From Agelas oroides (taxonomy: Eukaryota > Porifera > Demospongiae > Agelasida > Agelasidae), in contig OX422190.1 in the NCBI GenBank assembly GCA_949130485.1, positions 116,001-180,000 on the forward strand: a stretch of 64,000 bases of DNA. The letters are read 5' to 3'. Shown here piece after piece: positions 35,511 to 47,039 of this stretch; position 1 is the first letter of the stretch, and the number at the start of each line of letters is the position of its first letter. The translations under genes and the position numbers were made by a program. The notes beneath the pieces were generated by a model. It was not told the origin of the DNA and did not search any database. It was given only the letters and a program-made list of their open reading frames with translations.

Positions 35511-36013
35511 CAACCGCTGTCGCTCCTTGGAAGCGGACTTTCTCGGATGGGTTATGGAGCTCCTTGAAAGCGGACTCGAGCGAGCGGACATGTTGCGGAT
35601 GAAGTTATGTTGTACCGGATTTTACGAGGTTTGTGGTTCAAACATTGCAGACGCGTTTCTCTGTGTTTATAGTGCTGTCTTTGGTGGGCAACGTAACTAC
35701 AAACAATGACCGACGCTAACATTAGGTACTCTGTGCATAATGATGGATTTGAGGCACTACTCGAGCTCCAAGCCTGTAAGCGAATGTTACCATCTAGGCC
35801 ACCAGTCCCTGTCCACTAGTCCAGTCCAGTCCAGTCCAGTGATTGTGGATGGCAGAAACCCACAAGGAAGAGCATCAAGTCAATGAGAATCTCTTCATAC
35901 CTCACATTCACTCAACCCATTCCCTTTCTCTTTCCTTTCACAGAAACACAGCTGGTAACTTCCAGAAAACAGCTGAACTTGTGTTCGAGACCATCCTTAC
36001 ACACTCAATAGAG
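35511..36013 (+). other. Two possible exons of an unknown gene
   Basis: After TTTCTAG the frame 35511-35706 is open (RCRSLEADFLGWVMELLESG and MLRMKLCCTGFYE); a donor-like GAGGTTTGT could end it near 35629. A second stretch after TTTCACAG (about 35942-36013) reads NTAGNFQKTAELVFETILTH and ends GAGGTTGGT. Composition looks protein-like but no family is recognised and no promoter is seen. Both may equally be chance frames. Confidence 0.25.
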
Positions 36014-36400
36014 GTTGGTTTTTAAACTTTTAGCATTGTATGTATACTGCATGGTTGTTAATTTTCGCGTTTTTCATGAGTCAAGAACCATTTGTGGAAA
36101 TTAAATCGTTTCAATCCGGCCTACTTCAAACTATCTATCTGTCCTAACTCCAATAAAAGCCTGTCAGCAAGTGTGCCTTTGACGGCTATCACTCAAGAAA
36201 TTGAAATGCTGTGTAAGCACAGACACGAGAATCGGATGGCGGTGCAAGACCAAGAGCAAAAGCAATTGTTTCTACGAATGTCTTGGGTACGAGACTATTT
36301 TTCTCACCATACTGAAACAAAGAGCTGCGATTGCTCTCTGTAGCTAATTTGCTCAGCTTATAGCTGTACGGTTAGCTGACACATGGATCCCAGATTCAAC
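36014..36400. other. Stretch with one uncharacterised open frame
   Basis: An 83-codon plus frame at 36092-36343 reads PLTAITQEIEMLCKHRHENR in its middle. No known motif, no clear start context or splice signal. Confidence 0.25.
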
Positions 36401-36409
36401 TGAAAATTC

Positions 36410-36800
36410 GAATTTTGGCCTGTTTTGCGAAAATTTGTACCCTGGAAAATTACCAACCATACAGTATGATTCTTATCAAAGTCATGCAAGAATCTTGAAT
36501 GACTTTTGAACATTTCTTGTATCTTACATTGTTTTTGCAAGGTCTTGCATTGTTCTTGCAAGAGTCTTGCTTTATTTTCTGCACGCAATTTCCTCTATTG
36601 CAATGCCCACATTTTGACCTGTTTTGCAGAAAATTGATACATGTACCTGTGAAAATTTACCAACCATACGGCATGATTCTTGTCAAAATCATGCAAGAAT
36701 GCAAGATAATCATGTAAGAATCTTACATGACTTTTGAACTTGTAAGAATCTTGCAATGTTGTTGCAAGGGGCTTGCTTGATTTCCTGCATGTTAGGTACT
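36410..36800. repeat. Diverged tandem duplication, period about 198 bp
   Basis: TTGRCCTGTTTTGC, ACCAACCATACRG and ATCATGCAAGAAT recur in order at 36415 and 36613. Both units end in a run of TTGCAAGG-like inverted motifs. Confidence 0.8.
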
Positions 36801-37279
36801 GCTATAAGGTAAGTGATAAAAGTGATAGGCTAAAACAAGATGTAAGGATAAAAATAAAACAAAGGGGTTGATATAGCAACTACAAAAATTAGGCTACTGA
36901 CTACTACTAGATTCCTGGGACTTCGAGTATCAGCACGTTGATTAACAAGTTCTTTATGGTTATACTTGGGAAATCTTTGGTTGACACAACCTATAGGGAA
37001 GGCAGAAGTTAATATGCCGTGTGATCTTTTGCATATGAACATATACTTTTACACTATATTGCCAATTTGTAGGCTTAGCATTTCATTTGTTTGTAACAGC
37101 TTATCTCACAGCTAAATACTTAAGCTAATTTGTTATGTAGCTCTGCTGGGCATAGGGGTAGGCTGACCACATTTGAACACCCGGTTCATCTCCTTATCAA
37201 CGGTAGTATCAGTTCTACCATTATAGGAATTTGTACCAAAGAGCATCATACAATTTCATAGGAACTCTCTTTCTTGGAC

Positions 37280-37710
37280 AATTAGGAGATTAAAATGAGC
37301 ATAATGGGTATGCAGAAGCATTGCTGAGCATAATAGGCAGATTCTCTGAGAAAATTGTCATTAATTAAAGTTTTGTGGAAACTTGGCCACGTAGTTGATT
37401 CTGTGATGGTGACAGCTAGCCTCATTAATGAGAGTAATGGCAGCAGCTCACACCGTTTCTTCTCCAATGTCCTTACTAAGCACACTTCTAGCTCCCACAC
37501 AGTTTTGGAAATAAAGCGGAAGCGGAAGGTTAGGGTAAATGCACAGCCAGTTATGGACTCTTGATATGCATAGTTTGAGCATAATAGGGGCATTTGTAGA
37601 GCATAATAGGTAGAATTTGGGAGGGGAAGACGATACGCATAGTTTGAGCATAATAGGTAAATTTTTGGAGCAGTGCGACATAGCGTAATAGGTAGATTTT
37701 TTGGAGGACA
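37280..37710. repeat. Diverged GAGCATAATAGGTAGATTTT repeats
   Basis: Copies of GAGCATAATAGG occur near 37328, 37577, 37600 and 37645, with weaker ones at 37296 and 37684. Some are spaced about 70 bp. The intervening 37350-37560 is unrelated. Confidence 0.65.
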
Positions 37711-37898
37711 ATCAGCCTACATGTACCCCTATCTGTATGACTGCCAGTTACAAGAAGTAGCTCACATTAAGTTACTAATTAGATTGCTGGTTAATTTGCC
37801 TGTGTACTTAGCGGCCTGAAGGGTGTTTCTGGAGGAGGTTATCATAACTTATACTGAGTAGCAATTCCACTTTGTGTCTGGTTTGTCACTTTTCTTAA

Positions 37899-38520
37899 CC
37901 ATTACACCCGATAGCGGCCAAATGTGCCCGTGAAATTTCTTGTCCGTTACACCCGATAGCGGCCAAATGCGCCCGCACTTCGCTTCCGCTATTTATCGTG
38001 ATCGCAGCGCCTTTTTTGACTTGGAGTTAGTTATTACGTGTAACAGGAAGTCAATCGCAGCATAATTAGCTGAGGTGTCCCATAGGGGCTTCCCCTCAAA
38101 ATCGCATTCAAAGTTTGCCTGCCGATCGTAGTTAGCCACAGTACAGCTTATATCCACACACCACTTGTTCTATCGTCTATATACTATCTAATCGTGTCAG
38201 AGACAATTGAAAAAACGTATGTTCGCCGAAACGGTCTGCCAGCTTTTGCCATGTATTATCGGGCATTTTCAGGTTCACAGCGGGTACCTACGTTTCCACT
38301 GTTGTAGCGTCTTCGGAGTTTACTAGCAGGTCTTCTGACTACGTTCTGAGTAAAGCAGGTTTGCTTTCAACTAAGCTAAGCTAACTATCATTGCCTGAAC
38401 TCAGCTATTTTACAAGATATAATGCAATGAATCAACACTTCACACAAAATCACCATTTTTTATTAGCTTCTCTCGTAACCACGCAATCGATTTCTGTGCA
38501 TGCGCGTCGGGGTTAAAGGG
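37899..38520. mobile_element. PiggyBac-type MITE, copy 1
   Basis: The ends CCATTACACCCGATAGCG and CGCGTCGGGGTTAAAGGG are flanked by TTAA at 37895-37898 and 38521-38524. The unit carries GCGCATGCGC near the right end and a CGATAGCGGCCAAATG repeat at the left. It is about 75-80% similar by eye to the copy at 45440-46060. TTAA targeting and CCC...GGG ends point to piggyBac; there is no transposase. Confidence 0.85.
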
Positions 38521-39003
38521 TTAAACACAAAAAGGAGGAATTCTTTGAGCTCACTTCTTGTGAACAGTACATTTAGCAACATCCTCCCTACGCTAATTCA
38601 TTGCTAGTATGCAGATTTGAGATATTGATCCCATTAGCCTTCAGAAAATACAACAACAACGTATACAACTGTTACAACTCTGTGGTGTTGTGAAACATAA
38701 CATGCTGTGCTATAAAACTGCATTGATCCCCCTCTTTCCCTCCTCCCTGAAAGCATATTTACATGTCATACTCTGGGAGTGAAACTTGACAGACTCCCTA
38801 ACTTTGCTATTTCTGTGGCACAAAAAAAACAACCTTTAAAGCCCTTGCTTCAGGGGTCGGCCATGTTTACACGGTCATTCTACAGAATGGAACAAGTTTC
38901 AGTATGTGTGCTACCACATCCACACACATGACTGCCAAATGTTGCATTGTGCATTGAAACATGATACTGTTTGAACAGTAAACTAAGGTTTTTGAAGTGT
39001 CAC

Positions 39004-39092
39004 GTTGGCAGGTTCTACGGAATGGAACGGGATGGTTCCGTCACATTTCACGGAGCGGAACAAAATGGTTCCGTCACATTTCACGGAGCAAA
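39004..39092. repeat. Duplicated ATGGTTCCGTCACATTTCAC segment
   Basis: Two copies of about 34 bp lie head to tail, starting at about 39030 and 39064. Confidence 0.85.
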
Positions 39093-39150
39093 GCCACTTC
39101 TACCATATTACTTGCATGATTGGCATGCAATACAGCCTTGTATATAATGG

Positions 39151-39215
39151 TTACATTCCCCAGACAGAGCAACATGAGCCCAAAGGGCGAATGCTGTTCT
39201 GTCTGGGGAATGTAA
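39151..39215. repeat. 65-bp hairpin with TTACATTCCCCAGACAGA ends
   Basis: The ends are perfect inverted repeats of 18 bp around a 29-bp centre. This could be a minimal MITE; no flanking duplication is obvious. Confidence 0.85.
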
Positions 39216-39465
39216 CTCATTTGTTGGATGTTACCCCTAGCAACCCACTGCCACACCCATTATCACCTCCACCCATTCCACTTTGTGTTATTCAAGTTCA
39301 AAGATTTGGTTGCTAAGCAACATCCAAGTTGTATTGCTTTAGCTGCTGCTGCTGCTGGTACTTGTGTATGTGATAATCAACGTACTTGAAATTGAATTCC
39401 AAGCAGTTGTCTACCTGTGATTTAGATTAGTAATAGTTATATCCCTCCCTGGGGGGTGGTCGTTT

Positions 39466-39504
39466 TACACATTGGTGTCAGGCTATGCCTGACACCAATG
39501 TGTA
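39466..39504. repeat. Perfect 18-bp stem with 3-nt loop
   Basis: TACACATTGGTGTCAGGC is followed by TAT and its exact complement. Nothing around it suggests a terminator of a known gene; it may be the core of a small palindromic element. Confidence 0.95.
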
Positions 39505-40500
39505 GAACAACTGTAGAAGAGAGATAGAGCAACATTCTTATATGTTGCCTAGGTAACAGGTTATATCAACCATTCAAGCACCTGTCTTTGTAAAAGACGA
39601 TCATGCATTATATTGTCAGTAGCCAAATTTGAAGAAGAAACAGCTGCAGAATGTTATGGACTTGTGAGCAACGCCAATGGAAGAGCAAAAACTGTTGTCT
39701 TTTCTTTCAGAGGACAACTGAAAAAAGTTGTGCAAAGTTTCACAGTGTACTTTTACCTCCACATGGTTTCAGTATCAAGGTCAACGTGTCTTGCTGGGCG
39801 TGTCTAAAAGTTGTGCATAGCTGCTCTGATGATTGTGCTTTTACAAATCTGTGGCCCGAGAATAAATTCATGCCCTACATCATCTGTAGTTGAAATACAG
39901 AGAGCTTGCCACTAAATTATCTCTGCACTACACCCTCACCTTCCTCACCTTTTCCACCCTGACTTACTCCGTTTCTACATGTACCTGCTCTGCATGAGGC
40001 GCTGCATGCCCACCTGGTGCAATGTGTGTGTGAAAGCCAGCCCTCATTAGTGGCTTGCTGTTTGTGCAGCTTCTTAGACAAGTGGAATCCCTCCCACTGG
40101 TGGTTTTCACTTGTTTATTTGTTCTTTGGCAGCTCTCCCTCTAGTGAAACATTGTTAGGGTGTTGACAAGAGTGTGAAAGCCCACCCTCATTAGTCTGTG
40201 GGCTGTTCTTGGGGGTTTTGAGGTATAGGTATAGCCTCTGGCTTTCTCTGGCTGTACAGCACTCTAACAAAAATAAGGACTCAGACATCATGTTCAAACA
40301 GTCAATATTTATGTCGAGAGACTTTCTCAACATCACATCCAGAGATGGACAAGGTCAAAGGTCGTTACTGGCAGGGTGTCACATATCAGTGATTTGGATA
40401 GTTTGCCATCATCTGTTTGTTACATTTAGAGTCCTGTATTTTTGTTACTAACAGTGTACTATATGAGCGAGCTACACACTAGTGAGTTTGAATTGCCAAT
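39505..40500. other. Stretch with weak exon-like frame and duplicated segments
   Basis: After ATTGTCAG at 39620 a frame reads VAKFEEETAAECYGLVSNAN and continues to 39807; no domain is recognised. A GTGTGAAAGCC...CCCTCATTAGT segment occurs at about 40030 and again at 40170. Nothing else is supported. Confidence 0.3.
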
Positions 40501-40539
40501 TTTTCATGTATATGTTGCGAATCGATTGCAAACTTGACC

Positions 40540-40720
40540 AGTTTGTAAGTGGGTCACCAGTTTATAAATCGGTTGTCCAGTTTTTAAACTGGTTAGCCCG
40601 CTTTCAATTATACAAAACAAAGTGGTCCCGTTTAGACACTGGGTTTGAACGGTTTGAAAGCTGGCCGAATGGCTTGAAAGCTGGCCGAATGGCTTGGAAG
40701 CTGGCTGAATGAAAGTTGTA
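40540..40720. repeat. Short tandem units around GGCTTGAAAGCTGGCCGAAT
   Basis: Three head-to-tail units of about 19 bp at 40655-40710, preceded by diverged CCAGTTTNTAAAYNGGT units. Related words recur at 41240-41335. Confidence 0.75.
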
Positions 40721-41359
40721 CAAACAGCATGAAAGCTGGCCAACCATCTACTGATTTAGCACAATACCAGGAATGAAGCCTCTCAGTTGTCCCAGTCAGT
40801 TTATTTTGTGGCAACAAAGGGCAGTCAAGAACAGTTTCCAGGAAAAGGAGCTATCTCTACTTTGGTATTGTAAGACTGTTTGTTGCTACTGTCTACCAAG
40901 AACCTCATTTCTGGAGAACTGAAGGCCAGGAACTCTTGGATCTCTGTGTGACCAAAACTTTTTGTGTTTGAATCCATTGCACCCCCTGATCTAATCTACC
41001 TGGAAGTTATGGGTGGATCTAACTTAATGCATGCCCACTCAAATTATTTAATTTGCATGTATTTTATTCGAATAATATGGTAGCCTCGTTCCCAGATTGT
41101 GTTTCACAGCTACTTTCCAGTACCTTTTATCGGCACACCTGAAAGACCGTTGACCACGCGCACGAGGTGATAAGCCGCCCAGCGCATACGTGGGGCCGCT
41201 TTTTGACCCTGCACGCCGGCTTATTGACCTGCTTTTTGGCTTTGCATAAACGGGAGCGGTTTTAAATCCGGCCGACCAGCTTATATTCCAGTTGAGCGGT
41301 TTAAAAACCAGTCAACGGTTTGAAATCCGGCTGTAACATATATATGTAAACAAGAAAAA

Positions 41360-42000
41360 CATTAGAATTGTAAAAGTATGTAGGGATGGCACACACCAAA
41401 GAGTATGCAAACATCCCTACGTCTTGTTACAACACTCTGTACCAGGTTTTGACCATGCATGAATATTAAAAACGGCACCATGAAATTCAGCTCATGATTT
41501 CAATGTAAAGCTTAGTCCATGCATGTGTAGGTAACAGTAGACAGTGACGACTCCTGCTGTGTGCTATGACAAGTTAACATTTGACTTTTAAAACAAAGCA
41601 AAAACTCTTTTAAACCACCCTGTGAATGGTGAATGGATGTGCATGTAGGAGGATAAATTAACTTGATGTGTTATATCACTCATCAGTGACATAACATCCT
41701 GCATCCTGCCCACAATGCTCTACATTTTCTAGTAGTATATTTGTGGTCAAGTTGTATGGTTTTTTAAGTCTTGCATATATGCATATCCACACCATCCCTA
41801 CATAGGGTACCAACTCTCTGATGCGCAAGAAAGAATAAAATCATTAAGAGATGTAGGAATGGAGTACCAAAAAGTACACAAACAAGGAAGGATATAAAAA
41901 TGAAGGTAACTATACAAAGCCTCATCCATCCCTACATCTTTTCACAATAGAGTGAAAATGTACGTAGGGATGGGGGCTTTGTGTTTCTGTGTGCCCTTTT
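41360..42000. repeat. Interspersed repeat with GTAGGGATGG motifs
   Basis: GTAGGGATGG-type words occur in both orientations at about 41378, 41800, 41930 and 41968. The part at 41490-41760 is similar to 58140-58440 (AAGCTTAGTCCATGCATGTG, GTGAATGGTGAATGGATGTG), so this is a dispersed repeat family. No coding content is recognised. Confidence 0.65.
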
Positions 42001-42678
42001 GGTAATATTCTCAGTTGTTTTGTGAAGTAAGCAATCAAGTGGATCTACAACCCTTTAGTAATTGTTCAGGTAAGTCCAAGCATGCAACCACATGGACCAT
42101 CTGGACTCGCATCTCTAAGACTTGTTGCTTACAATACAGGCTTTAATCTACTGTCCCAGACCTTCATTCTAGCTTTTGAAAGCCTGGAGTATATTTTTTT
42201 GTGTATAAGCTGTCAAGGCCACATGGACTGGTCTGGACGTGAGGGGGTATGTAAGCTGTCAAGGCCTAGACATGAAGCTTTATAGTGAAAAAAGATCCGC
42301 CAAATGGGACCATGCATGACATAGTAGTTAGCAGCGTCTTACCGTCGTAGCGTTGTGTAGCACCTGGGCCAGGGGCCAGGGGCCAGGGTTAGTGTAATGA
42401 GATTTATTCTATAATTCCATAAGCTTTGGCACATATCCTCCTCCCCACAAACTGAGAGGCAATTGTAGAGGACAGTATGAGCCACTGTGATGAGTTCCAA
42501 ATTTTCGTGTTTGAACTTGCATTTGTCAATTCTTGTCAGTACTTCTTTTGGTAGTATGTCCCGTCGTAGTGTCAGAGCTTTTGAAGTTTTGTTTTTGAGT
42601 AAACTTTACAGCTTGTCCACTGTCTCCACCATTGTCTTTAAAAAGGTCTCTAATCTGTTGTTTGTTTCCAACTCTCAT

Positions 42679-42982
42679 AAATTTAGTCCCAATGTCAGTA
42701 CGTTGGTCTTGGTCGTAAATTTAGTCCCAATGTCAGTACGTTGGTCTTGGTCGTAAATTTAGTCCCAATGTCAGTACGTTGGTCTTGGTCGTAAATTTAG
42801 TCCCAATGTCGGTACGTTGGTCCTGGTCGTAAATTTAGTCCCAATGTCGGTACGTTGGTCCTGGTCGTAAATTTAGTCCCAATGTCGGTACGTTGGTCCT
42901 GGTCGTGAATTTAGTCCCTATGTCAGTATGTTGGTCCTGGTCGTGAATTTAGTCCCAATGTCGGTACGTTGGTCCTGGTGTA
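42679..42982. repeat. 38-bp minisatellite, about eight units
   Basis: The unit AAATTTAGTCCCAATGTCAG + TACGTTGGTCTTGGTCGT is repeated head to tail with few changes. Confidence 0.95.
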
Positions 42983-43269
42983 CATTTTCCTCTCAGAAAT
43001 GTTGTTGCCTGCAGAAAAGTAAACATTTCAGTCTCTAATACGACACATAGTTTACAAATCACTCATTGTCAGTGAGCAATGAAAACCCCAAATCACACAC
43101 TTCAGTACAGATAGGGCAACAGTTCACAGTTTGTGTTGAGCCTGGTGAGACAACACACAGTATGCAAACAAATAATAGCACATAATTCATTTACTTCATC
43201 AGTAGTAACTGGTAGCTTTATAATTCTTTGTCAGGATGGCTCAGTACATGGGCTCAGGTGCAGGCATGT

Positions 43270-43450
43270 AAATCAACATCACCTACCCATCTGGAGAACA
43301 AGAATATCTGCTACCGTCTTAGCTTGGCTCACGTGGGGACCTCCATTGCGCGCGGAGTACTATAGTGAAGTGCTACAGTTTCGCAAAATATACGGACTTC
43401 GCAGAAATGTTGGGTAGACTGGTCCAATGTAGCAATGCCGCTATATATAC
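43270..43450 (-). pseudogene. Dead copy of the SAP-gene promoter and first exon
   Basis: In reverse complement it matches 60978-61139: TATATATAG, GCGGCATTGCT, ATTGGACCAGTCTA, then CCGCGCGCAATGGAGGTC. The ATG lies at 43346-43344. The reading frame stops after five codons (ATG GAG GTC CCC ACG TGA), and about 30 bp are inserted in the 5-prime leader. It is a non-functional paralogue of the SAP exon at 61049. Confidence 0.75.
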
Positions 43451-43829
43451 CAAGAAGCAGGCGTGCACCGCCACGTATAGTGTTGGGAGCATCTCCACTT
43501 GGCGCACTCAAACAACATGAGACTGTATTCACAAAAGGGAGGTACTGTAAGATACATTCAGGGCTTTTATGTTCAGGGCTTTTATATATCACGGAGAGCG
43601 GAAAATTCAGGTGCACTAGACAGTAATTAGTTAAGTAGTTGTTGTCTCGTGTATTAATAGCATGAATAATACAGAACATATAAGGCAAAGCAGACTGCAA
43701 TTTATTAAAACTGATTACCATATTTCTTGGAATAGACGCCGCCCTTATGTAGTAGCCGCAGTTGTGCTAGTATAACGAGTCTGGCACGTGACCAAACATG
43801 CCATCAAAAAAGGATTTTAAGTATCTTAC

Positions 43830-43868
43830 CTTTATATTCGGGTGGCCTGATTAGGTTGTAATCATCCA
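43830..43868 (-). CDS. Exon B copy, intact
   Basis: Acceptor ATGTGCAG and donor GTAAGA bound 39 nt reading (V)DDYNLIRPPEYKG. Phase 1 to 1. The usual LIGPPEY reads LIRPPEY. Confidence 0.6.
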
Positions 43869-44363
43869 CTGCACATGGGAGTAGATGAAGGTGGTGTAAG
43901 AACACTGACAAGCAATAATTCTTAAAGAACAAATCTCGAGTCTGATTGGCTTGGAAACAGGTCTCCGAAATTGGTAGCTGTGTTTCGCCGAGAAACGGTA
44001 CGTGTACAAGATGCCGAAGCTGTGAAGTCCCAAAGGAAAGTCACTAGAGAGATCGCAAGAAGAATGCCGCCAATCACCAAAATAAACCCGAACAGAAAGA
44101 ACAAAGATAAGGCACTTTAGTTATACCCTGCTTTCCTTGCCAAATGTTTCAAGCTAACCATTCAGATTTGTCAAATGAGATTTCAACAGGACCTCATGAG
44201 TACAAATGCATGGACAACCAAGATCAACCAAAGTCTTCAGTTCCTAATAAGGTAGCACGCAACGAATAGAGCAGTTCAGAACTGTCCATTCTTCTGTTAA
44301 ATGTGTGAAACGCACATTAATAAGGGGATATACATGTCCTTGAGTCAGACGGGTTATCCTTAC

Positions 44364-44402
44364 CTTTATATTCGGGTGAGCCGATCAGGTCGTAATCTTC
44401 AT
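44364..44402 (-). pseudogene. Exon B copy without acceptor
   Basis: It reads EDYDLIGSPEYKG with a good donor (GTAAGG), but the acceptor and first bases are deleted (CTCTTATGAAG instead of ATGTGCAGTTGAAG). Confidence 0.6.
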
Positions 44403-44463
44403 AAGAGTAGATGAATGTGGTGAATGTAGAACACTGACAAGCAATAATAGTGTAGAGACTTAC

Positions 44464-44533
44464 CATCCGCATGATGGCTTTGTCATATGCTTGACATAGC
44501 CTTGACATGTCCCACACCCACCCCATGCGCACA
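44464..44533 (-). pseudogene. Exon A copy with frameshifts
   Basis: GGCGTCQGYVKHMTK-like residues are readable only across single-base indels. The donor GTAAGT is kept; the acceptor side differs. Confidence 0.6.
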
Positions 44534-44558
44534 GTCTTCTGGAGTGCTGAAGGCTTAC

Positions 44559-44628
44559 CATCTGCATGATGGCTTTGCATGTGTTTTACAAAGCCTGTTG
44601 GTGTCCCACACCCATCCCATGCGCACAT
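44559..44628 (-). CDS. Exon A copy, intact
   Basis: Acceptor TTGCAG and donor GTAAGC bound 70 nt reading MCAWDGCGTPTGFVKHMQSH and HADG. The C-x4-C (CAWDGC) and H-x4-H (HMQSHH) spacing is preserved. Confidence 0.65.
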
Positions 44629-44872
44629 CTGCAATGTAGAGACACATACAAGGTTGAACAACATATCCACCATCGTTCATGAGCTTTACTTACATGACGT
44701 GTCACCTTATCCGAATACTGTAAGGCCAATTTGGCCTTCTGGCCGTTCAAAGTATCCCCTGTTCCCAACCCCCCGGCCTGGGGAGGAAACAATGGAGGAA
44801 GGTTGCTATAGGGTAATCTTAGCCTCGGCTATGGTAATGTGATCTTTCATGGTCTACGAGGTGCATTCCCAC

Positions 44873-44955
44873 TTTGTCTAGTCCCATTTTGTCTAGTCCC
44901 ATTTTGTCTAGTCCCATTTTGTCTAGTCCCATTTTGTCTAGTCCCATTTTGTCTA
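44873..44955. repeat. 15-bp minisatellite TTTGTCTAGTCCCAT
   Basis: Five to six units head to tail. The minus strand reads repeated MGLDK, an artefact of a 15-bp period. Confidence 0.95.
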
Positions 44956-45005
44956 ACGAAATGTGAAAAGGTCCGATTTGGCCTCTAACCTTTGTACATG
45001 TAAAA

Positions 45006-45187
45006 CTTATCACACTTGCAATAATAAATGTGAACACTTGATCACACTTGCAATAATAAATGTGAACACTTGATCACACTTGCAATAATAAATGTCAACA
45101 CTTGATCACACTTGCAATAATAAATGTCAACACTTGATCACACTTGCAATAATAAATGTCAACACTTGATCACACTTGCAATTATAA
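45006..45187. repeat. 32-bp minisatellite, about five units
   Basis: The unit CACACTTGCAATAATAAATG + TGAACACTTGAT is repeated, with AATGTCAAC replacing AATGTGAAC in later units. Confidence 0.95.
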
Positions 45188-45439
45188 ATATGAATAGTGC
45201 ATTCAAAAGATATATGATGAGTAGATATGAGTGAAGAAGTAAAAATGCTTCAATCTCCAAGTAGGGACAGTGCAAAAAAAGGAATTTGTTATGGTTTACT
45301 ACATAACTATTATAACTGCTGACAGAGAATTTTCTCGAAATTGAATCACATCAACTATACAAGTATGTTCAATAAAAAATAAAAATGCTTCTCAGTCTTC
45401 TTTTGTTGCATGTGTGTAGGAAAATGGTGCATATTAAAA

Positions 45440-46060
45440 CCCTTTAACCCCGATAGCGCCCGTATGCGCCCGGAATTTTTACAACCTTCAAACCCGATAG
45501 CGCCCGTATGCGCCCGAGTTAGCTTCCGGCTATTTATCGCCACAGCTGCGCGTTTTTGAGTTAGTACATAGTTATTATAAGCCACAGGAAGTCGATCGAA
45601 GCATTATTAGCCGGGGTGTCCCATAGGGACTTTCCCCGGAAATCGCGTTCGAAGTTTGCCTACCAATCGTGTTGAACTTAGCATTGTCACAGAACAGCTT
45701 GTATCCCACGGGCAACTGGTTCTACAGAATTGTTTCTAGCTAATCATCTAAACAACAATGAAAACGTACCTTCGCTGGAAGTTTGGCCACGGATTTCCAG
45801 TCATTTTCATTGGATATCAAGTACCCGCTCTTCATCCGTTGTAGCTTACTCGAACTTCACTGTCAACTCCTATGACTACTTCCTGAGTGAAGCAGGTTTG
45901 TTTTTGACTAAGCTAATAAGCCTAACTATCAACTTGTGAACTCAACTAGTTTACAAGATATAACGCTATCAATCATCATGATACAAAATCGCCATTTTTT
46001 CAATATCTTGTCTCGTGGCTACGAGATTGATTTCTGCGCATGCGCGTCGGGGGCAAAGGG
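45440..46060. mobile_element. PiggyBac-type MITE, copy 2
   Basis: The ends CCCTTTAACCCCGATAGC and GCGTCGGGGGCAAAGGG lie between TTAAAA (45434-45439) and TTAA (46061-46064). The paralogous intron at 57120-57140 has the same flanks without the insert (GCATATTAATAACTTG), which fixes the insertion at one TTAA. No transposase. Confidence 0.92.
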
Positions 46061-46123
46061 TTAATAACTTGTACTAGAGTTAGACATATAGTGCATGTTA
46101 TCCGATGTTGTGCAACATTTTAC

Positions 46124-46162
46124 CTTTATATTCAGGTGGCCCAATCAGATTGAAGTCTTCAA
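46124..46162 (-). CDS. Exon B copy, intact
   Basis: Acceptor ATGTGCAG, donor GTAAAA. The 39 nt read (V)EDFNLIGPPEYKG, phase 1 to 1, directly following the exon A at 46231 with a short intron. Confidence 0.65.
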
Positions 46163-46230
46163 CTGCACATAAGTAGATGAATGTGGTGTAAGTAGAACAC
46201 TGACAAGCAATAATTAGTGTAGAGACTTAC

Positions 46231-46300
46231 CATCTGAATGATACTTGGCCATATGCTTCACAAAACCAGTGGGTGTACTACACCCTCCCCAGACACACAG
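46231..46300 (-). CDS. Exon A copy, intact
   Basis: Acceptor TTGCAG and donor GTAAGT bound 70 nt reading LCVWGGCSTPTGFVKHMAKY and HSDG. C-x4-C and H-x4-H are kept. It forms a consistent A-B pair with 46124-46162. Confidence 0.68.
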
Positions 46301-46499
46301 CTGCAATATAGAGACACGTACATGATGGTATAATTTGAAAAACATATCCATCATCCTTCAACATATGGAATGCCCAGACACTAGTACATAGATCAAGAGC
46401 GCATAAGCCACACTCACCTCAGGCACACAGCTATAGAGACACGTACATGATTGTATATATAATTTGAATGACATTCACCATCATTCATGAGCTTACTTA

Positions 46500-46560
46500 C
46501 TTGACATGTAATAATGTTTTAGCGCTAACTTCGCCTTTTTTCTTCCGGAAATTTAATTAA
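46500..46560 (-). pseudogene. Exon C-like fragment
   Basis: In reverse complement it reads RKKKGEVSAKTLLHVK before GTAAGT. The acceptor region has drifted and the phase cannot be confirmed. Confidence 0.4.
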
Positions 46561-47039
46561 ATCGGTCAGTGAGTATAATCATCACGGAACGTGTATTACT
46601 TGTCATGATAGTAATACACAAACCTATTGTCAACCTTGGCATTGTTGCCCTTGCCCCTTGAGGCATTTACCAGGGGCATGGTTGCTAGTTACAATCACAA
46701 CTACTTCATTGGGATCCCAGGAGACTGGGTTCCTATACTGACCAAAGTGGCCGTGGCCCTCAGTCAGCCTAACTAACATAGTCTATAGTGTCAATGTCTT
46801 CTAGCCAGGTGCAGTTGAATCCAGGGATGGCCTCAATCTTCGGACCATTTGTCTCGGCTTATTGTGGCTGCAAGCAGGTATCTTTCATCAATCCATTTGT
46901 GAACTTGGTATGTCTTTCCAGAGACTCCATAGAGCCAGATGTGGCACTTCTTGGTGCCAGTAAGCCTGAGCCAGAGTCAATCGCAGGTTCAAAGTACAGT
47001 TCCTGTGGGAGTTCAGATCTTGGAGTGTCGTTAATGTAG

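Noticed and set aside
44819..45037. MGLDK-repeat frame as a protein
   Set aside because: It is a translation of the 15-bp minisatellite and lacks exon signals.
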